Assembly: GCA_902797855.1 (NCBI GenBank)
Contig: CADBUI010000001.1
Span: 74,852-119,130 of the forward strand
Length of the DNA stretch: 44,279 nt
Origin: an uncultured Erysipelotrichaceae bacterium
GTDB taxonomy: Bacteria > Bacillota_I > Bacilli_A > RFN20 > CAG-826
Direction: 5' to 3'
Shown: piece by piece, positions 17,189 to 24,637 of the stretch
Position numbering within the stretch: the first letter of the stretch is position 1
Layout of the letters: every line of letters begins with the position of its first letter
The notes under the pieces: model-generated
Told to the model about the DNA's origin: nothing
The model's input: only the letters and a program-made list of their open reading frames with translations
Databases searched by the model: none
Position numbers and translations under genes: made by a program

Positions 17189-18199
17189 ATGAAAAAAATC
17201 GAACCTAGATTCGCTGGTCGTCACCTTATCACACTTGAAGATTTCACCAAAGAAGAAATCGACTACATGCTTAAGGTTTCTCGTGACCTAAAAGATGCCT
17301 TCTACGCTAATGAAGAAACTCAATGGTTAGTGGGCAAAACTGGTTTCTTAATGTTCTTTGAACAATCAACCAGAACAAGAAACTCATTTGAAAGTGGTAT
17401 GGCCCAACTCGGTGGTCACGCTACATTCCTTGATACATCCATGATGCAAATCGCTCATGGTGAATCTGCCAAGGATACTGCTGTTATTCTTTCTTCATTC
17501 GGTCATATGATCGCATGTAGATATTGTAACTGGGGTCTTGGAAATAAATACATTCGTGAAATGGCTAAATATTCCACAGTCCCAATCATCAACTTACAGT
17601 GTGACTTATATCACCCAATGCAAGCTCTTGCAGACTTAATGACTATCGAAGATGAATTTGGCCACACCAAAAATCTTAAAGTCTCAGTTATCTGGGCTAT
17701 GGCAACCACACATAAGAAACCAATTTCTGTTCCAGTTAGCCAAGTTCTTCTCTTCCCACGTTATGGAATTGATGTAACTCTTGCTTACCCAGAAGGTTAT
17801 GATTTACCAGATTGGGTTATCGAAAAAGCCCGTAAGAACGCTGCTGAAAACGGTGGTTCATTAACAATCACTCACGATATGAAAGCAGCCTATAAAGACG
17901 CTGATGTCGTCTTCCCAAAGAACTGGGGTTCATGGGTTACTAACCAATCCACAACAGTCGTTGATGATGCTCTTCTTGCCTTAAAAGAATGGAAGTGCAC
18001 TCCAGAAATGATGAAGCTTGCTAAACCAACATGCCGTTATATGCACGCTTTACCAGCTGATAGAGTTAACGAAGTTGTTGATGAAGTTATCGACGGACCA
18101 CAATCAGTCGTTTATGAAGAGGCTGAAAATAGAATTCATACTGCAAAAGCAGTTATGAGCTTATTCGTTCACGATAAACTCCCAAGCGACAGACGCTAA
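17189..18199 (+). CDS. ygeW: YgeW-type knotted carbamoyltransferase
   Basis: A 336-residue transcarbamoylase with the carbamoyl-phosphate-binding STRTR loop (60-64), CDLYHPMQALADL and HALPADR. Arginine catabolic or anabolic OTCases usually read HCLP, so the HALP segment and the residues near KNWGSWV point to the YgeW branch. In anaerobic purine/ureide breakdown such an enzyme would run phosphorolytically, releasing carbamoyl phosphate from a ureido acid for ArcC to make ATP. It is last in the 13-gene operon and is followed by a strong terminator. TATAGGAGAT precedes the start. Confidence 0.9.
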   Translation: MKKIEPRFAGRHLITLEDFTKEEIDYMLKVSRDLKDAFYANEETQWLVGKTGFLMFFEQSTRTRNSFESGMAQLGGHATFLDTSMMQIAHGESAKDTAVILSSFGHMIACRYCNWGLGNKYIREMAKYSTVPIINLQCDLYHPMQALADLMTIEDEFGHTKNLKVSVIWAMATTHKKPISVPVSQVLLFPRYGIDVTLAYPEGYDLPDWVIEKARKNAAENGGSLTITHDMKAAYKDADVVFPKNWGSWVTNQSTTVVDDALLALKEWKCTPEMMKLAKPTCRYMHALPADRVNEVVDEVIDGPQSVVYEEAENRIHTAKAVMSLFVHDKLPSDRR

Positions 18200-18214
18200 T
18201 AATTAAACTAAATT

Positions 18215-18245
18215 AAGCGGGAACAAATAGTTCTCGCTTTTTTTC
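18215..18245 (+). terminator. Terminator of the molybdenum hydroxylase/ureide operon
   Basis: AAGCGGGAAC (18215-18224) pairs with GTTCTCGCTT (18230-18239) around a 5-base loop and runs into a long T-tract. Confidence 0.88.
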
Positions 18246-18257
18246 TTTTTATGCGTA

Positions 18258-18266
18258 TGCTACAAT
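18258..18266 (+). promoter_or_regulatory. Extended -10 promoter of L-serine dehydratase
   Basis: TGCTACAAT is an extended -10 element. It ends 10 bases before the ATG at 18277, with no Shine-Dalgarno in between and no convincing -35, predicting a leaderless or nearly leaderless mRNA. Confidence 0.55.
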
Positions 18267-18276
18267 CGTTGCGATT

Positions 18277-19557
18277 ATGAAAAGTTTACGTAATTTATAT
18301 CGAATCGGTCATGGCCCAAGTAGTTCACACACGATTGGACCACAAAGAATCGCCAAGTTTCTCAAAGAAAAATACCAAAATCTCAAAAGTGTTGGTGTTG
18401 TTTTATATGGTTCTCTTGCCTTCACTGGGCGAGGTCACTTAACCGATAAAGCAATCATCGAAGAATTCTCCCCAATTCCTTGTGTTGTTCTATTTGATAT
18501 TCACACTAAAGTGGATTTTCCAAACACGATGGATATTTCTTTAACCTTTAATGATGGTAGTGTCATCACTAAAAGAGCCTATTCACTCGGTGGAGGAGCT
18601 ATCTCCATTGAAGGTGATTATGAAGATAATGAAGATGATATTTATCCTCAAAAAGATTTCGCGGAAATTAGAAGATATTTAAAATTCCGTAAGATGTCTC
18701 TTGAACAATATGTTGAGCATTATGAAGGCAAACAAATATGGGACTATTTACGTGAAGTTTATCATGTCATGCTTGATTCAATAGACCGTGGACTTAATGC
18801 AGAAGGACTTATCCCAGGAAAACTAAAAGTTCCTAGAAGGGCTAAATCATTCTTAACTCCATCGCATTTAAATGAATCATCCAGTAGTAGAAGTTATCGT
18901 TTGCTCTCTGCATACGCTTTTGCAACAAGCGAAGAGAATGCGAGTGGTGGACTTGTCGTAACCGCTCCAACATGCGGAAGTGCTGGAGTTCTTCCATCAG
19001 TTTTAAAATATAACCAAGGAAGATATAACTACACAGAAGATCAAATTATCAAAGCTTTAGCAGTTGCTGGAGTTATTGGAAATGTTGTTAAAATGAACGG
19101 CTCTATTTCAGGAGCAGAAGCTGGTTGCCAAGCTGAGATTGGTACAGCCTGTTCGATGGCTGCAGCCGCTATTACATATTTAAAAGGATTTTCTCTTGAT
19201 CAAATTGAATACGCTGCAGAAGCCGCTATGGAACATTCACTTGGACTTACCTGCGACCCTGTTGGAGGATATGTTCAAATTCCATGTATTGAACGTAACG
19301 CGGTAGCAGCGGTTAAAGCTATTTCCGCTTGTTATTTAGCAGAATACGCTTCAAGCACTCACAGAGTGAGTTTTGATATGATTGTCCAAACAATGATTGA
19401 TACTGGACGAGATTTAAAGAAAGCGTATCGTGAGACTTCTAAAGGCGGACTTGCTGCTGACTACGATAAAGCAATTCGTAATCTTAAAAAGCAAAAGATG
19501 CAAGCTATTAAGGCTAGTAGAGTTAAGAAAGCTCAGAATCGTAAAAGAGCAAAATAA
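18277..19557 (+). CDS. sdaA: L-serine ammonia-lyase (dehydratase), single-chain, iron-sulfur type
   Basis: Converts L-serine to pyruvate and ammonia with a [4Fe-4S] cluster. The 426-residue chain combines the beta domain (N-terminal GPSSSHTIGP) and the alpha domain (TAPTCGSAGVLPS onward), as in SdaA of E. coli, rather than the split SdaAA/SdaAB of Bacillus. Cluster cysteines are seen in TAPTCGSAG, EAGCQAE and GLTCDPVGG. A basic C-terminal tail (KKQKMQAIKAS...KRAK) is unusual. The gene starts a unit that continues through cysS, and it may feed serine carbon from SerA or ureide-derived material to pyruvate. Confidence 0.93.
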   Translation: MKSLRNLYRIGHGPSSSHTIGPQRIAKFLKEKYQNLKSVGVVLYGSLAFTGRGHLTDKAIIEEFSPIPCVVLFDIHTKVDFPNTMDISLTFNDGSVITKRAYSLGGGAISIEGDYEDNEDDIYPQKDFAEIRRYLKFRKMSLEQYVEHYEGKQIWDYLREVYHVMLDSIDRGLNAEGLIPGKLKVPRRAKSFLTPSHLNESSSSRSYRLLSAYAFATSEENASGGLVVTAPTCGSAGVLPSVLKYNQGRYNYTEDQIIKALAVAGVIGNVVKMNGSISGAEAGCQAEIGTACSMAAAAITYLKGFSLDQIEYAAEAAMEHSLGLTCDPVGGYVQIPCIERNAVAAVKAISACYLAEYASSTHRVSFDMIVQTMIDTGRDLKKAYRETSKGGLAADYDKAIRNLKKQKMQAIKASRVKKAQNRKRAK

Positions 19558-19575
19558 TTAGAAAGGACTTTGATT

Positions 19576-20910
19576 ATGGATATTAAACTATTTAATTCTT
19601 TAACAAATAAGCTTGAGGTTTTATCACCAATTAAGCCTGGTGAAATTTCAATGTATTGTTGTGGTCCTACTGTTTATGGTGACGCTCACGTCGGAAATAT
19701 TAGACCTGCTATTGTTTTTGATACTCTTCGTAGATTTCTAGAATATGTTGGATACGATGTTAAATTTGTATCTAACTTTACAGATGTTGATGACAAAATT
19801 ATTAAAAAAGCAATCGCTGAAGGGGTCTCTGAAAGCGAGATTACTGATAGATATATTTCTGCTTATAAAAAAGTTCTTGCTGAACTAAATATTAAGCCAC
19901 ATTATAAAAACCCAAGAGTAACTGAATATATGGGTCAAATTATTGACTACATTGATGATTTAGTTAAATCAGGCGCAGCATATAATAAAGATGGTGATGT
20001 ATTCTTTAGAATAAGCTCAATTAAGGACTATGGAGAATTATCGAATATTAACGTTGATGATTTAGAAGTCGGCGCTCGTATTGAAGAAAATTCTAAGAAA
20101 GAATCTCCGCTTGATTTCGCTTTATGGAAAAAGACTGATGAAGGTATTAAATGGGATTCGCCTTGGGGACTAGGTCGCCCAGGATGGCACACAGAATGCT
20201 GTGTCATGATTGATTCAATATTTGGTAATGGAAAGATTGATATTCATGGTGGTGGATTCGATTTAAAATTCCCACATCATGAGAATGAAATCGCTCAAGC
20301 CAAAGCGCATGATCACAATAAACTTGCGAACATTTGGATGCATAACGGATTTGTGAATTTTGGAAACGAAAAGATGTCCAAATCACTCGGTAATGTCGTC
20401 CTTGCTAAAGATGCTATCGCTAAATATGGTGGTAACGTCATGAGACTACTTATTTTAAGCGCTCATTATCGTGCGCCTGTTCAGTTTACTGAAGAAACAG
20501 TAATTGCCGCCAAGAATGAACTAGAAAAGATTTCTTTAGCATATCGTCAACTTGCTGTTGCTCTTCAGCTTAATGGTGGCTCACTTTCTTCTAAAGAAAT
20601 TAAGATTGATAACTTCTTACTCGCTTTAGCGGATGATTTAAATACATCAAATGCCTTAAGTGAGTTATTCGCTCTTATTAAAGAAGCTAACCAAGAACTT
20701 AGAAAAAGACCTCTTGATTTAGCTAAACTAGAAAGTATCTTTGCTTCTTTAACTAAGATGCTTGATATCTTTGGATTAAATATTTCTTATCCTCTTTTAA
20801 CAAAAGAAGACAAAGATTTATATAATAAATATCTCGAACTTAAAAAAGAAAAGAGATTTGAAGAATCTGATAAACTTAGAGACGAGTTAATCTCTCGACA
20901 TATTATCTAA
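19576..20910 (+). CDS. cysS: Cysteinyl-tRNA synthetase
   Basis: A 444-residue class I aminoacyl-tRNA synthetase that charges tRNA-Cys. The HIGH-like motif is in VYGDAHVGN and KMSKS is intact in NEKMSKSLGN. Zinc ligands include the Cys in MYCCGPT, Cys in HTECCVM and His in KFPHHENE. It is slightly shorter than the usual 460-470 residues at the C-terminus. ATG 19576 is chosen over an in-frame TTG two codons earlier because GAAAGGA (19561-19567) is at good distance. In Bacillus cysS also precedes rlmB; here mrnC and yacP are absent from the interval. Confidence 0.96.
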   Translation: MDIKLFNSLTNKLEVLSPIKPGEISMYCCGPTVYGDAHVGNIRPAIVFDTLRRFLEYVGYDVKFVSNFTDVDDKIIKKAIAEGVSESEITDRYISAYKKVLAELNIKPHYKNPRVTEYMGQIIDYIDDLVKSGAAYNKDGDVFFRISSIKDYGELSNINVDDLEVGARIEENSKKESPLDFALWKKTDEGIKWDSPWGLGRPGWHTECCVMIDSIFGNGKIDIHGGGFDLKFPHHENEIAQAKAHDHNKLANIWMHNGFVNFGNEKMSKSLGNVVLAKDAIAKYGGNVMRLLILSAHYRAPVQFTEETVIAAKNELEKISLAYRQLAVALQLNGGSLSSKEIKIDNFLLALADDLNTSNALSELFALIKEANQELRKRPLDLAKLESIFASLTKMLDIFGLNISYPLLTKEDKDLYNKYLELKKEKRFEESDKLRDELISRHII

Positions 20911-20941
20911 AATTCGATATGGGAATAATTTTGAAAAGCGT

Positions 20942-21661
20942 ATGGGAAAATTAGTCTATGGTAGAAATACTGTCATCGCATCCTTAAATGAAGGACGCGT
21001 ATTGACCCTCTATTTGAAGGACAATTTTTCTGACGCAAAAATTATCGCTTTAGCAAAGAAAAAAAGTGTCCATTCGAAATATGTTTCATTAGGAGAACTT
21101 GAGAAGATGGCTAAAGGTCAAAATCATCAAGGTGTTGTTGCGGAAATCACCGATTTTAAATATTCTTCGGTAGATGAAATAATTGCTTCAGCTAAAAAAT
21201 CCAAACAACCACTTGTCTTAATTCTTGATGAAATTAATGATCCTCATAATTTAGGTGCAATTATTAGAAGCGCTGATGCTTTTAGTGTTGATGGCATCAT
21301 TATGAAAAATCGTAATCAAGTCGAAGTAAACGCGACAGTTTTTAAAGTTTCAACTGGCGCGATTAACTATGTAAAAGTTGCTCAAGTTAGCAATCTTAAT
21401 AATGCAATTAAAAAACTTAAAGAAAATGGATATTGGGTCTACGCCGCCGATGGCAGTGGAAAGGAAGAGTATCAAAAACAAGATTACTCTGGTTCCGTAG
21501 CACTAATTGTTGGCAGCGAAGGATTTGGAATTTCTCGTCTACTTCTTGAGAACTCTGATATCGTTATGAAAATCCCAATGACCGGACATGTTAATTCACT
21601 CAACGTTTCTGTTGCAACAGGTATCTTGCTTGCTCGCATCAGAAATAATGAGGGAAGATAA
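20942..21661 (+). CDS. rlmB: TrmH/RlmB-family 23S rRNA 2'-O-methyltransferase
   Basis: A 239-residue SPOUT methyltransferase expected to methylate ribose of 23S rRNA G2251. The N-terminal substrate domain (MGKLVYGRNTVIASL) precedes the SPOUT domain with LDEINDPHNLGAIIRSADAF, GSEGFGISRLL and MTGHVNSLNVSVATGILL, the three conserved SAM/knot motifs. Its last 14 bases overlap the sigma factor gene. Position between cysS and sigH matches the Bacilli arrangement. No strong Shine-Dalgarno site is visible before the ATG. Confidence 0.93.
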   Translation: MGKLVYGRNTVIASLNEGRVLTLYLKDNFSDAKIIALAKKKSVHSKYVSLGELEKMAKGQNHQGVVAEITDFKYSSVDEIIASAKKSKQPLVLILDEINDPHNLGAIIRSADAFSVDGIIMKNRNQVEVNATVFKVSTGAINYVKVAQVSNLNNAIKKLKENGYWVYAADGSGKEEYQKQDYSGSVALIVGSEGFGISRLLLENSDIVMKIPMTGHVNSLNVSVATGILLARIRNNEGR

Positions 21662-22298
21662 TAAATTAATAAGTTATTACGTTAATTTAGCTAAACACAA
21701 TGATGAAGATGCTTGCCGGTTTTTAGCAGAGCATTATTTTAAGTTTGCGCTTCTAACCGCAAAGTTAGAACTTGAGAAATATTCTTATTCTAGGGGAGTT
21801 CCTGGTGATTATTTAAGCGTTTATTGGAAAGCTTTAAAGAAATCTATTCAAAAATATGATGATTCAAAAGGCTCATTTTTGACTTTATTAAATGTTATCT
21901 ATATTCGTATGTTACACACTGAAATCGATGATGAAATTGAAAAGAACTTTGCCTTATTTTCTTCTGTCTCATTAGATGATTTTATTGGACAAGATAATCT
22001 TATTTTTTCTGATGTAGTTATGGATTCAGGTGAACTTGAATCTATGAAGCAAAGAGACGAATGGAATTATTATAGTTATCTTCTTGAAATTGAAAATGAA
22101 AAACCAACATCTAGAAAAGACAAAATAATTAAATTTCAAAAAATGATTATACTTTATAAGTATTGTGGTTTTACAATATTAGAGATTGCTAAGATACTTA
22201 ATGTATCGAAAACATCGATTAGACGAATACTTAACGATGAAAGAGATAGCACACCATTAAAGAAACTAAAATTAGTTCTTAAAGGTGATGATAAATAG
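21648..22298 (+). CDS. sigH: SigH-like RNA polymerase sigma factor (divergent)
   Basis: A 216-residue protein in the slot of Bacillus sigH (after rlmB, before rpmG-secE-nusG). A region-2-like segment (YDDSKGSFLTLLNVIYIRML) resembles SigH region 2. A C-terminal helix-turn-helix (YCGFTILEIAKILNVSKTSIRRI) corresponds to region 4. ATG 21648 inside the rlmB end is chosen; an in-frame start 60 bases earlier would lie far within rlmB. Sequence is diverged, so promoter specificity cannot be inferred. In non-sporulating relatives it may control competence or stress genes. The family assignment rests on both motifs and synteny. Confidence 0.72.
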   Translation: MREDNKLISYYVNLAKHNDEDACRFLAEHYFKFALLTAKLELEKYSYSRGVPGDYLSVYWKALKKSIQKYDDSKGSFLTLLNVIYIRMLHTEIDDEIEKNFALFSSVSLDDFIGQDNLIFSDVVMDSGELESMKQRDEWNYYSYLLEIENEKPTSRKDKIIKFQKMIILYKYCGFTILEIAKILNVSKTSIRRILNDERDSTPLKKLKLVLKGDDK

Positions 22299-22309
22299 GA
22301 GGACAAATT

Positions 22310-23131
22310 ATGCCAGAATGTGATCATAATTGTGGAAACTGTAGTATAGAAGGTTGTGAGTCTAGAGAAATCAAGAAACTTGAACCACATAAATCCACTA
22401 AGATAGGAAAGATTATCGCCATCATGAGTGGTAAAGGTGGAGTTGGTAAATCTTTAGTGACCTCTCTAAGTGCTGTTGCGCTAGCAAAAAAAGGATACAA
22501 AGTTGCGATTATGGACGCTGATGTCACTGGCCCAAGTATCCCAAAAGCTTTTGGTTTAAATAATGTTCTTGCTGGTCAAAATGAAGAAGGTCTTCTTTCA
22601 GTAGAAACTAAACAATATAAGATTAAAGTTATGTCTGCAAATCTTCTTTTAGAAGATAATGAGGCTCCAATAATTTGGAGAGGACCTCTTGTCGCAGGAT
22701 TTGTCCAACAACTTTTCACTGATGTAAATTATGGTGAACTTGATTATTTACTTATCGATATGCCGCCAGGAACTGGAGACATCCCATTAACTGTTTTCCA
22801 ATCTCTTCCAATTGATGGAGTTATTGTGGTTTCTTCTCCTCAAGAACTCGTCAGCATGGTTGTTGCAAAATCGGTTAACATGGCAAAGATGATGTATGTT
22901 CCTATTTATGGACTTGTCGAAAATATGGCATATGTTAAATGCCCTGATTGCGGTAAACATATTGAAATTTTTGGAAATAAACATTTTAAAGATGATGTTA
23001 GAAAAGCAGGACTAGAAATTCTTGCTGAACTTCCAATCGATCCACTTCTCGCTAGCAAGGTCGATAATGGTGATATTGAAAGCTATGATGTCAGCCTATT
23101 AGATGGTTTAGTAGATAAAATCACTAAATAA
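22310..23131 (+). CDS. mrp: Mrp/ApbC/NBP35-family Fe-S carrier P-loop ATPase
   Basis: A 273-residue cytoplasmic ATPase that binds and passes on [4Fe-4S] clusters. It carries the deviant Walker A MSGKGGVGKS, DADVTGPSIPKAFG, and a DMPPGTGD Walker B. The C-terminal KCPDCGK CxxC is the bridging-cluster site of Mrp. The short N-terminus is Cys-rich (CDHNCGNCSIEGC), as in NBP35-type members. TAGGAGGA precedes the start. It lies between sigH and rpmG, where Bacillus has no such gene. The many Fe-S enzymes in this window (two hydroxylases, PreA-like, serine dehydratase) are plausible clients. Confidence 0.92.
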   Translation: MPECDHNCGNCSIEGCESREIKKLEPHKSTKIGKIIAIMSGKGGVGKSLVTSLSAVALAKKGYKVAIMDADVTGPSIPKAFGLNNVLAGQNEEGLLSVETKQYKIKVMSANLLLEDNEAPIIWRGPLVAGFVQQLFTDVNYGELDYLLIDMPPGTGDIPLTVFQSLPIDGVIVVSSPQELVSMVVAKSVNMAKMMYVPIYGLVENMAYVKCPDCGKHIEIFGNKHFKDDVRKAGLEILAELPIDPLLASKVDNGDIESYDVSLLDGLVDKITK

Positions 23132-23143
23132 GACTAATAATAA

Positions 23144-23173
23144 TTGACTTTTAACTTTTATGTGTTGTAAGAT
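23144..23173 (+). promoter_or_regulatory. Promoter of rpmG-secE-nusG
   Basis: TTGACT (23144-23149), an 18-base spacer and TAAGAT (23168-23173), 36 bases before the rpmG start. Confidence 0.6.
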
Positions 23174-23209
23174 AGCAAAGCAAGATTTGAAAGTAGGATA
23201 ACCTAACGT

Positions 23210-23356
23210 ATGAGAAAGAAAGTTATTTTAATTTGCTCTGAATGCCTTAGTAGAAACTACACATCTACAGTTAAGGAAGGTCAAACTACACGTCTTGAAT
23301 TAAAAAAGTTTTGCCCTAAATGTGGAAAGATGACTCTCCACAAAGAAAGCAAATAA
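23210..23356 (+). CDS. rpmG: Ribosomal protein L33 (zinc-binding form)
   Basis: A 48-residue L33, often missed because of its length. It contains both CxxC pairs (ICSEC at 9-12 and FCPKC at 35-38), so it is the zinc-binding C+ form. It belongs to the large ribosomal subunit near the E-site. The short gap to secE (12 bases, with AAGGAGG) and the order rpmG-secE-nusG match Bacilli. Confidence 0.93.
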   Translation: MRKKVILICSECLSRNYTSTVKEGQTTRLELKKFCPKCGKMTLHKESK

Positions 23357-23368
23357 GGAGGTATTTCT

Positions 23369-23620
23369 ATGGGTGTTAAAAAATATACTCAAGAAGTTAT
23401 CAAAGAAGGTAAAAGAGTCCGTTGGCCAAAACGCGACCAATTTATCCCTGCTTTCGTCGCAGCACTTATTATCTGCGGCTTCTGCGCTCTAGTTCTTTCT
23501 TTAGAAGACTTAGCAGCTGGTAGCCTTATTGGACAACTTAAACAATTATTTAGTGGCTTAAAAGGAAATAGTGGTGGTAGTGAACCTATTGCTGCTATCA
23601 AAGCTTTATTCTGGAGGTAA
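23369..23620 (+). CDS. secE: Preprotein translocase subunit SecE
   Basis: An 83-residue inner-membrane component of SecYEG. The amphipathic N-terminal helix with the conserved VRWPKRDQ segment (about 17-24) leads to a single membrane helix at about 27-46. The C-terminal tail of about 35 residues after the membrane helix (GNSGGSEPIAAIKALFWR) is longer than usual for minimal SecE. AAGGAGG precedes the start. Confidence 0.93.
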   Translation: MGVKKYTQEVIKEGKRVRWPKRDQFIPAFVAALIICGFCALVLSLEDLAAGSLIGQLKQLFSGLKGNSGGSEPIAAIKALFWR

Positions 23621-23622
23621 TT

Positions 23623-24192
23623 ATGGCATCACAAGAAAAATTAGCTGAAAAGCATTGGTATATTGTTACCACATATTCACAACACGAAAACAAAGTTGCT
23701 AGCAACTTAAGAAAGCGTATTGAGAATATGCACTTAGAAGAATTCATTTTCCAAGTTCTCGTTGCAGAAGAAGAAGTCGAAGTTCAAGTAACTAAAGATG
23801 GAAAACCTGCTGGAACAAAAAAGAAAATGAAAAATCTCTTCCCAGGCAACATTTTCGTTGAAATGATCATGAATGATGAAACTTGGTATGTTGTTAGAAA
23901 CACTCCAGGGGTCACAGGTATCGCCGGTTCTGCTGGTGGTGGTCAAAAACCAACCCCAGTTTCACTTGAAGAAATGGAACCAGTCTTAAAACGTATGGGT
24001 ATGATTGATCAATCAATGATCTCTCAATATAACGTTGGTGATACTGTTAAAGTTATTCATGGTACACTTGAAGGTACCGAAGGTACAATCGTCGATATCA
24101 ATAAAGAGACAGGTGCTTGCCGCATTGAAATCGTCTTCTTCGGAAGAAGTACATTCGCGGATGTTGAATTCTCTGAAATTGAAAAGATGTAA
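23623..24192 (+). CDS. nusG: Transcription termination/antitermination factor NusG
   Basis: A 189-residue NusG. The NGN domain is seen in WYIVTTYSQHENKVASNLRKR, LFPGNIFVEM and WYVVRNTPGVTGIAG. A C-terminal KOW domain follows (VGDTVKVIHGTLEGTEGTIVDI, about 141-162). It binds RNA polymerase and couples transcription to translation. It is the last gene of its unit; a terminator follows. Confidence 0.97.
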   Translation: MASQEKLAEKHWYIVTTYSQHENKVASNLRKRIENMHLEEFIFQVLVAEEEVEVQVTKDGKPAGTKKKMKNLFPGNIFVEMIMNDETWYVVRNTPGVTGIAGSAGGGQKPTPVSLEEMEPVLKRMGMIDQSMISQYNVGDTVKVIHGTLEGTEGTIVDINKETGACRIEIVFFGRSTFADVEFSEIEKM

Positions 24193-24208
24193 CTTAACAA
24201 ATAAGATT

Positions 24209-24238
24209 AACTCCCTTTCGGGAGTTTTTCTTTTTTAA
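24209..24238 (+). terminator. Terminator after nusG
   Basis: AACTCCC pairs with GGGAGTT around TTTC (24209-24226) and is followed by a T-rich tail. Confidence 0.9.
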
Positions 24239-24245
24239 TTAGTAT

Positions 24246-24265
24246 ATATGAATAATTGCTCATAT
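24246..24265. promoter_or_regulatory. SmtB/ArsR operator palindrome, upstream copy
   Basis: ATATGAATAATTGCTCATAT is an imperfect palindrome of the ArsR/SmtB 12-2-12 operator type. Its centre is 31 bases (three helical turns) upstream of the second copy, so two dimers could bind the same face. Confidence 0.7.
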
Positions 24266-24270
24266 TTTAA

Positions 24271-24299
24271 TTGACTATATGAATGACTGTTCATATAAT
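24271..24299 (+). promoter_or_regulatory. Promoter of the zinc regulator-ATPase operon
   Basis: TTGACT (24271-24276), a 17-base spacer and a consensus TATAAT (24294-24299). The downstream operator fills the spacer. Confidence 0.82.
24277..24296. promoter_or_regulatory. SmtB/ArsR operator palindrome, between -35 and -10
   Basis: ATATGAATGACTGTTCATAT is a near-perfect palindrome lying between the promoter hexamers. A bound apo-repressor would exclude RNA polymerase. Metal binding should release it. Confidence 0.8.
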
Positions 24300-24316
24300 A
24301 ATCACGAGGTTATTTT

Positions 24317-24625
24317 ATGGCTAAGATTCCAAGTGAAAAAATTATCGATGCGATGGAAGAAACTCTTAATATCGCAAGCGATTCAACAAGGTTAAAAATC
24401 TTGTACTCTTTATTACCAAGTAAAGGTAGTAGTGAGAAATCAGTCTCTGACATCATTAAAGATATTGGTGCTTCTCAGTCTTTAGTGTCTCATCAACTTA
24501 GAGTGCTTAAAGACGCTGATTTAATCGGTTCGCGCAAGGAGGGCACACGCGTATATTATTATTTAAAAGATGAACATGTGCACGAACTTATTAAAGTTGT
24601 CTACGAGCATGTATGTGAGAAATAG
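24317..24625 (+). CDS. SmtB/CzrA-type ArsR-family zinc-sensing repressor
   Basis: A 102-residue winged-helix repressor (recognition helix region QSLVSHQLRVLKDADLI). The CxC As/Cd sensing motif of ArsR/CadC in the alpha3 helix is absent. The C-terminal helix carries Asp, His, His, Glu at spacing 0, +2, +13, +16 within DEHVHELIKVVYEHVCE, the spacing of the alpha5 zinc site of SmtB (D104, H106, H117, E120). It should bind Zn (or Co) and leave the two palindromes upstream. It is followed by the efflux ATPase 12 bases later. Insertion of this pair between nusG and rplK breaks the usual ribosomal order. Confidence 0.87.
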   Translation: MAKIPSEKIIDAMEETLNIASDSTRLKILYSLLPSKGSSEKSVSDIIKDIGASQSLVSHQLRVLKDADLIGSRKEGTRVYYYLKDEHVHELIKVVYEHVCEK

Positions 24626-24637
24626 AGGACTACCTAT

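Noticed and set aside
23132-23209. A possible small RNA or tRNA before rpmG.
   Set aside because: No cloverleaf or CCA end could be traced; the interval is explained by a promoter and leader.
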